A DNA stretch of 43,446 nucleotides from Dialister sp. CAG:486 (GCA_000434475.1 FR879514.1:1-43446); one strand, 5' to 3'. Positions 1-7,222 are shown, counted from the stretch's first letter. The notes: a model not told the origin generated them from the letters alone. Translations and numbers: made by a program.

Positions 1-108
1 TCTCCCTCCTTCCTCTGGAAGGAGGTGCCCCGAAGGGGCGGAGGTTGGCTCCCGCAGCGGGATGAAAAGCCATGTGAGACAGCCCGCCTCCCGTTTCGTC
101 ATCCCGAG
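1..108. repeat. Left copy of a ~108-bp inverted repeat
   Basis: This stretch is almost identical to the reverse complement of 4699-4806. It starts with a small hairpin-rich part (CTTCCTCTGGAAG, then GCCCCGAAGGGGC) and ends in GTTTCGTCATCCCGA. I see only a few differences between the copies, around positions 59-61 and 87-92. The left copy begins at the window edge, so it may be longer. The pair brackets the methyltransferase, the 473-aa unknown gene and the DUF1659/DUF2922 genes. No coding capacity is apparent. Confidence 0.85.
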
Positions 109-278
109 CGTAGTCGAGGGATCTTTACACTCTGGCGGTGTACTGCACGTATGAGGGAAAGAGAAAAACGCCTAGGTGCTGCTCCTCATCTCACGCTCGT
201 CGCTTGACCGTTGTGCAAGGAAGATTTCTCGCTTCGCTCGAAATGACGATATGAGAGAGCCTGAAATGTCCATCCCTC
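109..278. repeat. Intergenic repeat modules downstream of the methyltransferase
   Basis: No gene is seen here. The segment holds one imperfect-palindrome module (CCCGAGCGTAGTCGAGGGAT, about 103-122) and a reverse-oriented copy of the common hairpin core, GATTTCTCGCTTCGCTCGAA followed by ATGACGAT, at about 215-250. The same cores recur in most other intergenic spaces of the window. No restriction subunit gene (res) follows the methyltransferase within the visible sequence. Confidence 0.7.
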
Positions 279-1955
279 TTACAATCTCGCGATATCGCGT
301 GGAATCTTCTTGAATGTGATGTGATACTTCGAAAGCTCTTCGGCCGAAAGCAGACAGCTGTCCGCATACATCACGTAGGACTCTGCCTCAGTCTTTACCG
401 TCGCAAGGAAATCGTAAGACAGCACCGTCGCCTCGCCCTTCTTATAGTAGAAATAATATGCCGCGCCCTGATGCGTCCCGAGGAAGTACGGCTCATCCGC
501 CTTCTCCTCGGCGTGATTTTCCCTTGTATCCATGAAGTAGACATAGTCACGGATCGCCTTCTCCGAAGCGTCTTCATTCAAGAAGCCATCTTTCATGAGC
601 GGTGCGCCCAGTTCATAGAAAGAGAAATCACCGCCCGTGCCAGAGACGGCTTTCTTCCCTTCCCCATAGCCATGGATGACGCGCTTCACACGCTCAGCGG
701 TGATGGAGTCTGCATAGTCCCCCATCTCGATCAGGATGAATTTTCGATTTCCACCATCTGACATATTCATGTTTAGTACAGCTTGCGCTGTGGTTCCAGA
801 CCCCGCAAAAGAATCAAGTACAACACCAGAATCCAAACGAGCTAACTGAAAAAGATACTCTAACAAATGAATCGGCTTCGCATAATCAAATTTAATCTGT
901 AGCTGTTTTAATTCAGCAGCACTTTGCCGATTTTCAAATCCAAGTATTAAATTAGATGGAACAACTCCTTTTTCCTGTTGCTCTTTTAGCCAAACTTTAT
1001 TATAAATATTCCACTTTGATTGATACCCATGCTCATCAACCAAACCGGATTTAGTGGTTTTCTTAAAAACTATATTTCCTTTTTCTTTCTCTCTTTTATA
1101 CGTTAAATATGTCCATTTCCATACCTTATCCGATTTAACCGGTCTAACCGTTAAGCCTTCTTCCAACTTTGACGGCAATGTTTCTCCGGGAGGTATTGCA
1201 AAACTACCATCTGGACACTCTATGTAATAACGTTGATTTGCACGCGCCTCTAAGCTTGACTTAAAGAGCCTCTCTTCCCCATATTTTTCGCCTTTCATTG
1301 GTCCAGTCGTTTCAACAAACTTGTAGAATACATCAATTTGTTTTTGAGTTAATACTGTTCGAAAATAAGGAAGCAAACTAATGTTCTTTGCATATGCTAA
1401 TACATAATCCACGCTAGGTGTATAAAAATGTCCTTTTGCTCCACCTGATTTCATTTGTCTACTAAAATCGGTTATATAATTACCAATCCCAAAAATCTCA
1501 TCGCATATAAGCTTTAATGACGCATGTTCATCTTCACCAATCGAGATAAAAATAACCCCATCATCCGAGAGCAGGCGCTGAAGGAGACGGAGGCGGGGAT
1601 ACATCATGCACAGCCACTTGTCATGCCGCGACAGATCCTCCCCTTCCTTCCCCACGACCTCGCCCAGCCAGCGCTTGATGACCGGATCATTCACCGCATC
1701 ATTGTATACCCATCCTTCATTGCCGGTGTTATACGGTGGATCGATGTAGATACACTTCACTCGCCCCTCATACTTGGGGAGGAGCGACTTCAGGGCAAGC
1801 AGATTGTCCCCATGGATCACCATATTCTCGCTCCCATTATCCTTCTCCTTCTGCCCCTCTTCGTCAAAACTGTACGTGCGGGAAAGTACATGGCAGGGCA
1901 CTTCGAGGTGGTGGTTCACCACTTTTTCTTTTCCGATCCATTGTAATATAGGCAT
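279..1955 (-). CDS. Solo site-specific DNA N6-adenine methyltransferase, beta class (type III Mod-like)
   Basis: Predicted to methylate adenine at N6 within a specific DNA site. The 558-aa protein has the catalytic DPPY motif at residues 72-75 (IDPPYNTGN) and the AdoMet-binding FAGSG motif at 383-387. Catalytic motif before AdoMet motif is the beta-class order, as in type III Mod and related orphan enzymes. The ATG at 1955 is preceded by AAGGAG. Type III Mod proteins usually have a res partner downstream, but only repeat DNA lies downstream here before the window ends, so it looks solo. The stretch coding residues ~133-397 (about 765-1560) is clearly more AT-rich than both ends. It covers the expected target-recognition region, which suggests that region was exchanged by recombination. 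The exact target is unknown. The enzyme class is well supported; solo status is an inference limited by the window edge. Confidence 0.9.
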   Translation of the reverse strand: MPILQWIGKEKVVNHHLEVPCHVLSRTYSFDEEGQKEKDNGSENMVIHGDNLLALKSLLPKYEGRVKCIYIDPPYNTGNEGWVYNDAVNDPVIKRWLGEVVGKEGEDLSRHDKWLCMMYPRLRLLQRLLSDDGVIFISIGEDEHASLKLICDEIFGIGNYITDFSRQMKSGGAKGHFYTPSVDYVLAYAKNISLLPYFRTVLTQKQIDVFYKFVETTGPMKGEKYGEERLFKSSLEARANQRYYIECPDGSFAIPPGETLPSKLEEGLTVRPVKSDKVWKWTYLTYKREKEKGNIVFKKTTKSGLVDEHGYQSKWNIYNKVWLKEQQEKGVVPSNLILGFENRQSAAELKQLQIKFDYAKPIHLLEYLFQLARLDSGVVLDSFAGSGTTAQAVLNMNMSDGGNRKFILIEMGDYADSITAERVKRVIHGYGEGKKAVSGTGGDFSFYELGAPLMKDGFLNEDASEKAIRDYVYFMDTRENHAEEKADEPYFLGTHQGAAYYFYYKKGEATVLSYDFLATVKTEAESYVMYADSCLLSAEELSKYHITFKKIPRDIARL

Positions 1956-1978
1956 AGGTGTCTCCTTATCGTTCTTCG

Positions 1979-2025
1979 CTCATACAAGATGAGCGTCTGT
2001 CGAATCTTTTCTCTTTAGTATACCA
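1979..2025 (-). promoter_or_regulatory. Putative promoter and leader hairpin of the methyltransferase gene
   Basis: On the minus strand TGGTATACT (2017-2025) fits an extended -10 box. The -35 region is only T-rich and overlaps the terminator of the upstream gene. The leader contains a GCTCAT/ATGAGC hairpin (1979-1995), followed by the AAGGAG ribosome binding site. This supports transcription separate from the 473-aa gene. Confidence 0.5.
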
Positions 2026-2038
2026 CATCGGCCCACGC

Positions 2039-2071
2039 AAAAAGCGGCGAGCCTTCCGGCCGGCCGCTTTT
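2039..2071 (-). terminator. Intrinsic terminator after the 473-aa unknown gene
   Basis: On the minus strand AAAAGCGGC pairs with GCCGCTTTTT across a GC-rich loop, and a T-run follows. It lies five bases beyond the stop codon of the upstream gene. Confidence 0.8.
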
Positions 2072-2075
2072 GGGG

Positions 2076-3497
2076 TTATGATTTCTGATCGGTTTCTTCC
2101 TTTTTCTTATGTTTCATCAGCCATCTGTCAAGCTCTTCGGGCTGCCCGAGTGCCAAGGCGTGGGGCATGGGCCGTATCATTCCCATCGAAGTGTTGAGCT
2201 GCGAAAGATTGGATATGGCAGGCATCATGGACGCCAGACCTGGCATTTGCCAAGCCGGCGAAGTAGTCCCCTTCACGACGGAGAGCGGATCCAGGCCCGG
2301 CATTTTGAAGGCTGCCGCGCTGGTCAGAATCGGCGAATGGATCCGCGGCATTTGCCTACCCATCTGTCCAGCTGCCCGCCACTTTTCCAAGAAGGGATCC
2401 ATCGATACCACTGTCTTCGACAGCTCTTGCATGAAGGGAGAGGGCATTGCGAACGTTTGCATCGCTTTTGCTATACTTTCTGCCATTGGCGATTTCAGCG
2501 CGTCCCGGATGTGGTCCTGCCAAGAGAAGGCCCCTTTGACGATGCTCTGTACATCCCGCATGGTATCCGAAAAGGTCACCGCATGATATGTCTCTTTCTT
2601 CCGGGCCTTCGGGCTGATCGCGGGCCAGTATTTTTGCCCCTCGCCGCCTTCTGCCACAGGTTTCGCCGGAGGCATTTCTGAGGAAGGGACGATTTCTTCC
2701 CAAGGAAGCAGTCTTTCGGGATGCTGCGCGAGCAATGCGGCTCTTCTTTCTTCTTCCGGTGTCATCGGCTTCTTTAGCATCGTCTGAAAGCAGGCTTTGA
2801 TGTAATTGATCGTACCTGAGCCATACTTTTGTCCCCGCATATGCGAACGCCATAAAAATTTATAAACATCATCTATGATGCGCGGCTGGTCCTCCGGCGG
2901 GCACTGATGAATGAAATCGATGCTTCCGAGCAGCAGGGATTTCTGCAAGGCTGTCTCTTTCTCTGCCCCTTCCGGGTCTCTTGCGTCTTGCATCTCCTGC
3001 TTTTCCTTCTCACCGATAAAGCGTAAGACGACATCCGAGTCTTTGTGCCCTTCGAGGTAGCGCCTCGATGCTTTGGAAATGCAGTCATAGAGGCCTTTCA
3101 CTTTCATGGCGGTCTTCAGTGTCACGGATTCGCCGCAGAACTGGATGACGCCGATGCCCTGCTCTGCATAGACACCGACGATTTCGCCGAGGGAAACATA
3201 CCCGGTGCCTCCTTTTTCCGCCAGAATCTGTACGGGCGAAAGAAACTGCCCATTCGGCAGCTCCCACACTTTTCCGCGCGAGGTTTTCGCGCCTTCGTGG
3301 AGGGCATGGCAGGCACCCTCTTTCCCGGTCGTGCTCACCATGCTTTTCATCAGGTACTTGATGTAATTTTCCGCTGTCCCGCGAATCTGCTGGGGATGGG
3401 TATTCCCTTTGATCAGCACCCGGCAGCTCGGTTCATCCCCATTTCGACGCTCTGCCGGCACGATATATACATAGATTTCCTGTGAAGTATCTGTCAT
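2076..3497 (-). CDS. Unrecognised 473-aa protein
   Basis: I do not recognise this family. The 473-aa product has no signal peptide and no membrane segment that I can see. Residues 1-150 look like a compact mixed alpha/beta domain. The middle, around residues 160-270, is highly charged and helical. The last ~190 residues are unusually rich in methionine and proline (repeated MP, MPGL and PMP words) and look low-complexity or extended. The ATG at 3497 follows AAAGGAG at good spacing. It has its own promoter (3693-3721) and its own terminator (2039-2071), so it is monocistronic with a ~190-nt leader. It sits between the DUF1659 gene and a solo DNA methyltransferase, inside the block bracketed by the ~108-bp inverted repeat. 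That is suggestive of an accessory gene but not evidence of function. Confidence 0.75.
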   Translation of the reverse strand: MTDTSQEIYVYIVPAERRNGDEPSCRVLIKGNTHPQQIRGTAENYIKYLMKSMVSTTGKEGACHALHEGAKTSRGKVWELPNGQFLSPVQILAEKGGTGYVSLGEIVGVYAEQGIGVIQFCGESVTLKTAMKVKGLYDCISKASRRYLEGHKDSDVVLRFIGEKEKQEMQDARDPEGAEKETALQKSLLLGSIDFIHQCPPEDQPRIIDDVYKFLWRSHMRGQKYGSGTINYIKACFQTMLKKPMTPEEERRAALLAQHPERLLPWEEIVPSSEMPPAKPVAEGGEGQKYWPAISPKARKKETYHAVTFSDTMRDVQSIVKGAFSWQDHIRDALKSPMAESIAKAMQTFAMPSPFMQELSKTVVSMDPFLEKWRAAGQMGRQMPRIHSPILTSAAAFKMPGLDPLSVVKGTTSPAWQMPGLASMMPAISNLSQLNTSMGMIRPMPHALALGQPEELDRWLMKHKKKEETDQKS

Positions 3498-3692
3498 TCT
3501 CTCTCCTTTACTGGAAATGATATTATGATCTGGCTTCTATATGCACTGTGTTTTCCTTTGATAGATTCCTCTCTGGCCTTATGTGACGCACATCTTTCCT
3601 ACCATGCAGGCTGAGGGACTGTTTTCCTTGTTCTTGTGCCGTCCAAAAAGCCGATGGATGCAATTTCGTCATTGTCTAGGCTGTTTGACTAT

Positions 3693-3721
3693 ATTGTACT
3701 TACTTTCCGAAGATGATTCAA
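3693..3721 (-). promoter_or_regulatory. Sigma-70-type promoter for the 473-aa gene
   Basis: Reading the minus strand, TTGAAT (3716-3721) and TACAAT (3693-3698) are exactly 17 bases apart. Transcription would begin near 3686, giving a leader of about 190 nt before the ATG at 3497. I see no known riboswitch in that leader. Confidence 0.65.
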
Positions 3722-3750
3722 GCCCACTGCTTTGTATGACAGAAACGCAC

Positions 3751-3794
3751 AAAAAAGGGCTGTGAAGAAATGAGGATTCATTTCTTCACAGCCC
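3751..3794 (-). terminator. Intrinsic terminator after the DUF1659 gene (recurrent hairpin)
   Basis: GGGCTGTGAAGAAATGA and its complement form a perfect ~17-bp stem with loop GGAT on the plus strand (3757-3794). On the minus strand a run of six T follows. The same stem-loop sequence occurs twice more after pyrD (8095-8171). Confidence 0.9.
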
Positions 3795-3810
3795 CTTTGC
3801 CTACCGGTTG

Positions 3811-4032
3811 TCAGGTCGCATCTGCGAGTTCGCTGGTGTCGATCACGCGGATGCCGGAGAGGGTGTACTGCGTAAGTCCTGCGATCGCCGTTCCCGCTTC
3901 GAGAAGCTGGGCTTCTGTCGCGGTCAGCTTGATCTGGTTGTAGTTCAGATTTTTGATCGCCTTTTTCGCTGCATCGGTATTTTCTACACGGACCTGCAGT
4001 TTCGTATCAATGATTTTCTTCTGTGCTGCCAT
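3811..4032 (-). CDS. DUF1659 family small protein
   Basis: The 73-aa protein matches the DUF1659 pattern: a short variable N-terminus, then a KLTATEAQLLEAGTAIAGL-type core and a closing segment ending IDTSEL. Members are small Firmicute proteins of unknown function, commonly encoded beside a DUF2922 gene, as here. Start and length fit the family; AAAGGAGG lies seven to eight bases upstream of the ATG. It is 42 bp downstream of the DUF2922 gene and almost certainly co-transcribed with it, and a strong terminator follows. There is no signal peptide or membrane segment. The residue pattern suggests a small alpha/beta fold but says nothing of its activity. Confidence 0.8.
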   Translation of the reverse strand: MAAQKKIIDTKLQVRVENTDAAKKAIKNLNYNQIKLTATEAQLLEAGTAIAGLTQYTLSGIRVIDTSELADAT

Positions 4033-4074
4033 GGTGATGGCCTCCTTTTTTGAAATCTGTCATGAACATCCACC

Positions 4075-4284
4075 TCATTCCAGGACTTCCTGTGTGGTGG
4101 TGGTGAGGACGGCCTTCTCGAAAGAGATGACCTCGACGCCGCTCTTCGTGGTGAGGACCGGCAGGATCTTCGCTGCCGCGGTCTTCGCCTCATCGAGCGT
4201 CAGATCTTCCTTCGCGTTTTCAATGCTGACTGTAGAAGTCGTGTTTGCTGCCGTCTTGAAGACGAGCTGGAGTTTTTTTGCCAT
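4075..4284 (-). CDS. DUF2922 family small protein
   Basis: This 69-aa protein opens with MAKKLQLVFKTA and continues with the usual DUF2922 layout: two strands, a helix near residues 30-42, and a strand-rich tail. DUF2922 and DUF1659 genes typically travel together in Firmicutes, and here they form a two-gene unit (DUF2922 first). AAAGGAG precedes the ATG at 4284. A sigma-70-family gene lies ~820 bp upstream on the same strand, separated by repeat DNA. From memory, similar small sigma-like genes neighbour this pair in other Firmicutes, but the linkage is loose here. The function is unknown. Confidence 0.8.
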   Translation of the reverse strand: MAKKLQLVFKTAANTTSTVSIENAKEDLTLDEAKTAAAKILPVLTTKSGVEVISFEKAVLTTTTQEVLE

Positions 4285-4698
4285 ATGTATGGCTCCTTTC
4301 TGAGGGGATACTCTTTCGGATTTTTCAACCAGGGCCCTTGGTTGTTCCGTTTCTCTTGCCCCTCTGTAAATAACATCGGAGACGCATGTGATTTGTGACC
4401 CTCTGATTTGAAAAAGTTTCGAGGATCGCCGTCATGCGTTTCCCTAAGGGATTTCCATAGGAAAACGGGCTAGTTTGAAAAGCCAGAGATTGGGAATCTC
4501 AAGTGACTGGTGACTCGTAACGGGTAACTCAGAGACATCCGTCCCTCGTATCGTCATTTCGAGCAAAGCGAGAAATCTTCCTTGCACACCGGTAAAAGGG
4601 AGAGTGTGAGATGACGGGAAAACCAAGCAACTGGGCGATTTTCTGTACTGCCGCATGAATGCCGTGCACCGCTGTGGCAAGGAGATCGAGGACTGCGA
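4285..4698. repeat. Intergenic region with heptad array and hairpin core
   Basis: No gene is seen. After the leader of the DUF2922 gene (with a CAACCA/TGGTTG hairpin near 4327-4345) comes a short array of degenerate ~7-bp units such as GTGACTGGTGACTCG (about 4500-4530). It is followed by the conserved spacer and the hairpin core at about 4550-4596. This is the same composite order found at 29.4, 36.9 and 42.0 kb. A fragment GCGTTTCCCT (4437-4446) matches the terminal repeat of the MITE-like family. Confidence 0.7.
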
Positions 4699-4806
4699 TC
4701 GGGATGACGAAACGAGAGACGGGCTGTCTCACATGGCTTTTCATCCGAGCTGCGGGAGCCAACCTCCGCCCCTTCGGGGCACCTCCTTCCAGAGGAAGGA
4801 GGGAGA
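4699..4806. repeat. Right copy of the ~108-bp inverted repeat
   Basis: Reverse complement of 1-108 with only a few mismatches. It contains CCGCCCCTTCGGGGC and CTTCCAGAGGAAG hairpins. Together the two copies enclose about 4.6 kb of accessory genes. Confidence 0.85.
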
Positions 4807-5103
4807 AGTCCAAAATCCTTCCCGCCATGGAGAAGGCAGTGAAACGAGAATACCGTTGCCGCACCCAAAGCCTTCCCCGTATCGTCATTTCGAGCGAAGC
4901 GAGAAATCTTTGTCATTCGCGATCAGGCGATCGATGTTTGAAAGTCCCAAACGGGAAACCTGACACCCGCAGACTTTCGGGCATTGCCCCATATACTCAC
5001 GGCGAACCGCCAGCACCATTTCGCATTTCTCATTCCATCGAGGCTTTCATCCCCGATGAAGGGGCGATACGCCCCACGACCAAGTTTGACGAATCCGTAT
5101 TTC
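4807..5103. repeat. Intergenic repeat modules downstream of the sigma-like gene
   Basis: No gene is seen. It contains a second copy of the hairpin core (4880-4911), a module beginning CATTTCGCATTTCTCATT followed by CGAGGCTTTCA (about 5018-5047), and a GGGGCGATACGCCCC hairpin (about 5060-5074). These modules recur at 29.6, 36.6 and 42.3 kb. No clear terminator for the sigma-like gene was found. Confidence 0.6.
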
Positions 5104-5727
5104 TTAAGAGGATCCGCGCATCGCTTCGAGGTAGCCTTTCTGCATCTTCTTCGCATGGCGATAGATCACGGAAGGCGAGGTGTGTGTCCGCTCCGCGATT
5201 TCCGGCCACGACCACCCCGCAAGGCGCAACGAGAGCAGTTCCTTCTGTTTCTTCGTCCAGGGGATCAAGTCCCACGGATTTCCCTCCTGCATGGAAATCC
5301 GATGGTCCCAGTCCACCTCATACCAATTCGGCGCAGGGCCGTCGGATGCGATTTCTCCCGTCACCAGGAGTTCCGCCGTCTCGCTCGAAGATGCCGTCAT
5401 CTCGTGGGCGAGCCTCTTCTGATGCCCGCGGCAGATATCGACGGCGCGCCAGCGCATACGCTGCGTGATGTACGACAGGAAGGACACCCGACTCTTCTCG
5501 TCGTACCTTTCTAGGCATTCCAGAAAGGCGAGCCACAGCTCCTGCCGCACCTCTTCCGCGGGCAGCGTCTCATAGGCTGTCTTCGACAGCGAATAAATAA
5601 GACCTTTGAACCGTTCGCAGAGCGCCTCTTTCGCCGCCTGCTCTCCCGCCTTCGCCGCCAGCGCCAGACGCTGGATGGCCTCACGGTCAGAAATAGTTTC
5701 GGTGTTTGCATATATAGTTTTTTTCAT
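5104..5727 (-). CDS. Small sigma-70-family RNA polymerase sigma factor
   Basis: Predicted alternative sigma factor of 207 aa with only the two core-binding and promoter-binding parts. A region-2-like segment spans about residues 32-102, with an EEVRQELWLAFLECLERYD helix and an R-W-R-A-V-D pattern. A region-4-like helix-turn-helix lies at about 155-200 (WSWPEIAERTHTSPSVIYRH). Regions 1.1 and 3 are absent. I chose the ATG at 5727 because an extended -10 promoter at 5783-5791 puts transcription start near 5776. Longer in-frame starts upstream would be outside or at the very edge of that transcript. The ribosome binding site is weak (GGAAG). The downstream same-strand genes are DUF2922 and DUF1659. 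It could equally be a degenerate phage-type or competence-type sigma factor, and its target promoters are unknown. Confidence 0.8.
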   Translation of the reverse strand: MKKTIYANTETISDREAIQRLALAAKAGEQAAKEALCERFKGLIYSLSKTAYETLPAEEVRQELWLAFLECLERYDEKSRVSFLSYITQRMRWRAVDICRGHQKRLAHEMTASSSETAELLVTGEIASDGPAPNWYEVDWDHRISMQEGNPWDLIPWTKKQKELLSLRLAGWSWPEIAERTHTSPSVIYRHAKKMQKGYLEAMRGSS

Positions 5728-5782
5728 AGAGAAATCTTCCATTTCTCCGAAAGCGCTTCCGGTCATCTCACCGGCTGGCCAT

Positions 5783-5791
5783 ACTATATCA
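5783..5791 (-). promoter_or_regulatory. Extended -10 promoter of the sigma-like gene
   Basis: The minus strand reads TGATATAGT, an extended -10 element; there is no good -35. It decides the likely start codon of the sigma-like gene. Confidence 0.5.
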
Positions 5792-5914
5792 TGCGAATTT
5801 TTCGTATTCCCGCTCCAGAGAAGCATATTTTCTCATCTGCCTCTCAGAAAAGCTGCTTCAAAAGCAAGGAAGAGAAGAGTCCATCTCTTCCCCATTTTTC
5901 AAGCCATGTCCGAT

Positions 5915-5937
5915 GTGCTTCAAAATTTTTGAAGCAC
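5915..5937. promoter_or_regulatory. Near-perfect palindrome upstream of the sigma-like gene
   Basis: GTGCTTCAAA and TTTTGAAGCAC face each other with three bases between. The half-site word TGCTTCAAAA recurs at about 5851. This could be an operator about 120 bp upstream of the sigma-like promoter, or a transcript hairpin. There is no U-tract of terminator type. Confidence 0.4.
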
Positions 5938-5957
5938 GTCAGCGATTTTCTTCACTC

Positions 5958-6002
5958 AAAAAACCGTAAAAGCTCGATTCTATCTGACTTTTACGGTTTT
6001 TT
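5958..6002. terminator. Bidirectional intrinsic terminator
   Basis: AAAAAACCGTAAAAG (5958-5972) pairs perfectly with CTTTTACGGTTTTTT (5988-6002). T-runs on both strands make it usable in either direction. It separates the sigma-like gene from the candidate RNA. Confidence 0.8.
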
Positions 6003-6066
6003 GAAAATTATAAAAAGGACTTGACAAGTTTTCAAAAGTACGCTTTCAAGACGTATTTCCCCCACG

Positions 6067-6253
6067 CAAAAAAGACAGGAGGCTATCCTATCGAATGGTC
6101 TGATCCAATGAATCGGGCGCCAGGCTGGGAGGCGTAGAGTTTTCGAGGGCGGCCTGGCCGTAGCCAGGACTTCTACTCACTTAGAGGCGAGCCTGATCTT
6201 GTCGTCAATGCGATCCACTTTATTCGGCTTCGGATTTTCATCCTGTCTTTTTT
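6067..6253 (-). ncRNA. Candidate structured RNA, rod-shaped, possibly 6S-like
   Basis: About 187 nt are closed by a perfect 13-bp helix, AAAAAAGACAGGA with TCCTGTCTTTTTT. Successive inner helices on the minus strand are AUCC/GGAU, CGAAU/AUUCG, GGAUCG/CGAUUC, CAGGCU/AGCCUG, GUAGA/UCUAC and an apical CCUGGC-UACG-GCCAGG hairpin. The helices are separated by internal loops, and the largest loops lie on either side of the CAGGCU helix. This long interrupted rod of about 190 nt resembles 6S RNA architecture. Minus-strand orientation is favoured by the apical C(UACG)G tetraloop and a terminal T-run. A TTGACA box at 6021-6026 would instead suit the plus strand, but it lacks a clear -10. No open reading frame of note is present. 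6S identity is an inference only. Confidence 0.45.
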
Positions 6254-6471
6254 ATTGTCTTACTGTCTTGCACACCTTCCCCGACTCCTCCCGGGCGAAG
6301 CCGTCGAAGGGAGAAACGCTCGAGAGCCGCATCATATCCGCTGTCCTTTCTTCCCTCTGCCTAGGATGAAGGAAATCCGGTCGCCAGATATCTCCGGGAA
6401 GCTCTCTCCCGCTTCTATACATAGCATCGAGAATGCCGGAAAAAAGTGACCTTTTTTAGGAAATGCGGATC

Positions 6472-6525
6472 AGGAAAACACGGATTCAATCGCAGAGTCT
6501 GATTCTGCAAGAATTTTTATATACT
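6472..6525. repeat. Truncated copy of the MITE-like element
   Basis: It begins AGGAAAACACGGATTCAATC, matching the left terminus of the copy at 24586-24748. It continues with a GTCTGATT... ATTTTTATA stretch like the interior of that copy, then stops a few bases before the macrodomain stop codon. The right terminus is missing. Confidence 0.65.
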
Positions 6526-6529
6526 ATTT

Positions 6530-7051
6530 CTACTCCATGTAAGAGACAATGACATCGAATAGTTTGCAAGCCGTGTCATACGAGGCGCGATCATAAAGGA
6601 CAAGGTAGATCTCCATATCCACTTTGGTGTGCGACAAAAAATCTCGGATAGCACGCACGGCGATGCGGAGTGCCTGGTCTTTCGGATAGCCATAGGCGCC
6701 TGAGGAGATCAGCGGGAACGCGATGGATCGTACGCCGCGTGCGCAGGCAAGGGCAAGGGATGTCTTGTAGCAGGAAATGAGAAGCCCTTCCTCTCCATGC
6801 TGCCCGTCTTTCCAGATGGGACCGACGGTGTGGATCACGTATTTTGCTGGTAGAAGATAGCCCTTTGTGATCTTCGCCTCCCCCGTCTGGCAGCCATGGA
6901 GCGTCCGGCACTCCGCGAGGAGCTCCGGCCCCGCCGCCTGATGGATCGCGCCATCCACCCCGCCCCCGCCCAAAAGTGTCGGGCAGGCGGCATTCACGAT
7001 GGCATCGACTTTCATTTTTGTAATATCGTTTCGAATGATTTGAAATGGCAT
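6530..7051 (-). CDS. Macrodomain protein, probable O-acetyl-ADP-ribose deacetylase
   Basis: A single macrodomain of 173 aa, the size of stand-alone bacterial enzymes of the YmdB type. Such enzymes bind ADP-ribose and hydrolyse O-acetyl-ADP-ribose or remove ADP-ribose from proteins. Visible motifs are the NAA motif at residues 20-22, the glycine-rich [10 protein letters not shown] loop at 28-37, and the SSGAYGYP loop in the second half. These are the usual ligand-binding loops. The ATG at 7051 is chosen because AAAGG then lies nine bases upstream; an ATG three codons earlier would touch the AAAGG. The gene is alone: no operon partner is adjacent. Repeat copies of one MITE-like family lie on both sides (6472-6525 and 7093-7222), in the same orientation. 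The family is clear; the in vivo substrate is not. Confidence 0.9.
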   Translation of the reverse strand: MPFQIIRNDITKMKVDAIVNAACPTLLGGGGVDGAIHQAAGPELLAECRTLHGCQTGEAKITKGYLLPAKYVIHTVGPIWKDGQHGEEGLLISCYKTSLALACARGVRSIAFPLISSGAYGYPKDQALRIAVRAIRDFLSHTKVDMEIYLVLYDRASYDTACKLFDVIVSYME

Positions 7052-7092
7052 GGCTTTCATCCTTTCTGGTCACGAGTTTGGCAGGTGTGTGA

Positions 7093-7222
7093 AGGAAAAT
7101 ACGGATTCAATCGTTGTCCGCCCTGGCTCTTGTATTTTCATGCAATGCAAGGAGGGTTATGACGAAGCATGGCATGAAAACACATGCCAAATCGGACTCT
7201 GCGATTTTATCAGCGTTTACTT
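7093..7222. repeat. Diverged copy of the MITE-like element
   Basis: The left end AGGAAAATACGGATTCAATC and right end CGATTTTATCAGCGTTTAC are inverted versions of each other. The interior words (TCGTTGTC, GCAAGGAG, ATGACGAAGC, GGACTCTGCGATT) run in the same order as in the 163-bp copy at 24586-24748. The length is about 130 bp and no coding capacity is seen. Confidence 0.7.

Noticed and set aside
25..207. Small plus-strand open frame at the window start
   Set aside because: It lies entirely within inverted-repeat and hairpin modules and has no ribosome binding site. The same frame type appears in every copy of the repeat.
279..1955. Complete type III restriction-modification system
   Set aside because: No res helicase-nuclease gene is visible. 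Only repeat DNA lies downstream to the window edge, so only the methyltransferase can be claimed.
3498..3686. Possible small peptide or YvrJ-like gene in the leader of the 473-aa gene
   Set aside because: An ATG frame of ~45 codons exists, but it has no ribosome binding site and no hydrophobic segment as YvrJ proteins have.
4659..5468. 269-aa plus-strand open frame
   Set aside because: Half lies in repeat DNA and half is antisense to the sigma-like gene. There is no start signal and the composition is Arg/Ser/Pro-rich, typical of shadows.
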